NCBI GenBank assembly: GCA_900314365.1 | Contig: OMVH01000028.1 | Span: forward strand, 1-6,628 | Reading direction: 5' to 3' | Length of the DNA: 6,628 nucleotides | Source: an uncultured Prevotella sp. | GTDB taxonomy: Bacteria; Bacteroidota; Bacteroidia; Bacteroidales; Bacteroidaceae | Shown: positions 5,949 through 6,628 of the stretch, piece after piece | Layout of the letters: each line of letters starts with the position of its first letter | Numbering within the stretch: position 1 is the first letter of the stretch | Notes under the pieces: model-generated | Database searches by the model: none | Told to the model about the DNA's origin: nothing | The model's input: only the letters and a program-made list of their open reading frames with translations | Translations under genes and position numbers: made by a program

Positions 5949-6145
5949 AAGCACCGGATATAGACCATTCTACACGAGCGGAGCGTGAGCGCTTTGTCAT
6001 TGAAGAGTTCCGCTGCAAGGCCGATTGCGACCTCTGCGGGGCCTGCCAGTTTCTTCGCGGACGTCCTGCCGAAGAACTTTATGCCGACTATATAGACGGC
6101 CTTCGGAGCTTCATGGACGTGACGAGGGAAGCCAATCAGATGTAG
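5945..6145 (+). CDS. Small four-cysteine protein of unknown function, second of a paralogous pair
   Basis: 66 residues, without signal peptide. It shares the plan of the preceding gene: STRAERERFV helix, four cysteines at 24, 28, 31 and 34 (CX3CX2CX2C, one residue shorter in the first gap), an LRG turn, then YADYIDG (46-52). The fixed features are TR, ER, the four cysteines and YxDYIDG, while the rest has diverged, so the duplication is old. The start ATG overlaps the upstream stop as ATGA. It is the last gene of the plus-strand operon. Metal or cluster binding is plausible but unproven; no family is recognised. Confidence 0.8.
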   Translation: MKAPDIDHSTRAERERFVIEEFRCKADCDLCGACQFLRGRPAEELYADYIDGLRSFMDVTREANQM

Positions 6146-6206
6146 CGGGCGGCACAGAGAGATTCTGAATTACCGGCGCGGCGGATATTTCCTGCGGATG
6201 GATTGA

Positions 6207-6229
6207 TTCATGATGTGTAACATGATGAA
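6207..6229. repeat. Imperfect 23-base palindrome downstream of the operon
   Basis: Outer arms TTCAT and ATGAA and inner arms ATGT and ACAT are symmetric about GTA, with one G:G mismatch in each half. As RNA it would give nine pairs with a tight three-base loop, but no T-run follows it, so it is a poor terminator. It could be an operator or an RNA-end stabiliser. Confidence 0.4.
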
Positions 6230-6422
6230 GTGGAAAAATGTGTGTCGGCCTGCAAGCCGTGGATATTAGAGGATGTTCACCAACCCTCCTTTTGCAAGCC
6301 CTCATTAAGGTCTCTCCTTGCAGCTGAAATTACATTGCACACTATTTTTGCTTTGGAGCGAAAAAGCGTATCAAAAATCAAAGTTCGTCATGAAGTTTGT
6401 AAATAAAAAAGAACGCGAAAGT

Positions 6423-6484
6423 GCCAAAATACGGGCATATTTCGAAGCAAGACTTACTTTGCTCCCAAATACGCCAAAATACGG
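6423..6484 (+). repeat. 12-base direct repeat, spaced 50 bases
   Basis: GCCAAAATACGG occurs at 6423-6434 and again at 6473-6484, exactly 50 bases apart, with a related CCCAAATACG directly before the second copy (6464-6473). It lies in the AT-rich right-hand stretch. No function is recognised; it may belong to a dispersed repeat. Confidence 0.7.
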
Positions 6485-6566
6485 AGAGATTATAATTGAT
6501 TGTATATTAAGTGTTTATGTTTTAGAGGTCCCATTTGAAGCCCTTAAAACCGCTTAAAAAGGCCCG

Positions 6567-6587
6567 AAAAAGGCCTGTTTTGGCCTT
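6567..6587 (-). terminator. Possible terminator of a minus-strand gene beyond the right edge
   Basis: On the minus strand AAGGCC (6582-6587), a six-base loop and GGCCTT (6570-6575) form a stem followed by three further T residues (6567-6569). Another GGCC and T5 (6556-6564) come just after. The plus strand has no T-run after the stem. The gene it would serve is not in the window. Confidence 0.4.
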
Positions 6588-6628
6588 GTAAAACATATGC
6601 TTTTAGCCGCTCGAAGTCCTATCTCGAG

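Larger units (their letters stand above)
6146..6628. other. AT-rich intergenic stretch with no convincing gene
   Basis: The best ORF starts at ATG 6390 and ends at 6557 (55 codons, MKFVNKKERESAKIR...); a TATTTTTG box at 6343-6350 lies upstream, with CTTG at 6317-6320 but a 22-base spacer. Upstream extension would need a TTG start at 6318. The product matches no family I know, its composition differs from that of the neighbouring genes, and there is no ribosome-binding signal, so I do not call it a gene. Confidence 0.5.

Noticed and set aside
5709..5954. Minus-strand ORF of 81 codons opposite the first Cys-rich gene
   Set aside because: The plus-strand frame has a paralog next to it with the same motif; the antisense frame does not.

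Overview
The window looks like chromosomal DNA from a Bacteroidales bacterium, most likely Prevotella or a close relative. The evidence is the Bacteroidetes promoter form (TTTG, 20 bases, TAnnTTTG) found upstream of several genes, the near absence of Shine-Dalgarno sequences, a tmRNA whose tag reads GENNYALAA, and secreted GH31 and GH43 glycosidases. The genus is an inference. No phage genes, transposase, CRISPR array or rRNA were seen.

Layout, left to right. Positions 1-1980 (minus strand) hold the first 660 codons of a secreted GH31 enzyme, cut off by the window edge; its promoter is at 2035-2066. Positions 1981-2462 have no protein gene, but contain a terminator-like hairpin (2099-2137), a possible small RNA (about 2094-2274) and the likely tmRNA terminator (2371-2423). 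The tmRNA gene ssrA is at 2463-2859 (minus), with its own promoter at 2975-3006 and a leader of about 110 bases. Next on the minus strand are a secreted GH43 glycosidase (3087-4076) and, 14 bases upstream of it, a secreted heavy-metal-associated (HMA) protein with a Cys/His-rich repeated tail (4091-4612). These two probably share the promoter at 4650-4681.

The plus strand starts at 4834, divergent from the HMA gene. It carries a probable three-gene operon: an exported, probably outer-membrane beta-rich protein (4834-5712) and two small paralogous four-cysteine proteins (5724-5948 and 5945-6145) whose reading frames overlap by ATGA. The promoter lies so close to the first start codon that the message may be leaderless. 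The rest (6146-6628) is AT-rich and has only a doubtful short ORF, a 12-base direct repeat and a hairpin that could end a minus-strand gene entering from the right.

Functionally, the GH31 and GH43 enzymes suit a polysaccharide-feeding lifestyle, but there is no SusC/SusD pair here, so this is not a recognisable polysaccharide utilisation locus. The least understood parts are the pair of four-cysteine proteins with their exported partner, the repeat-bearing HMA protein, and the putative small RNA next to ssrA.
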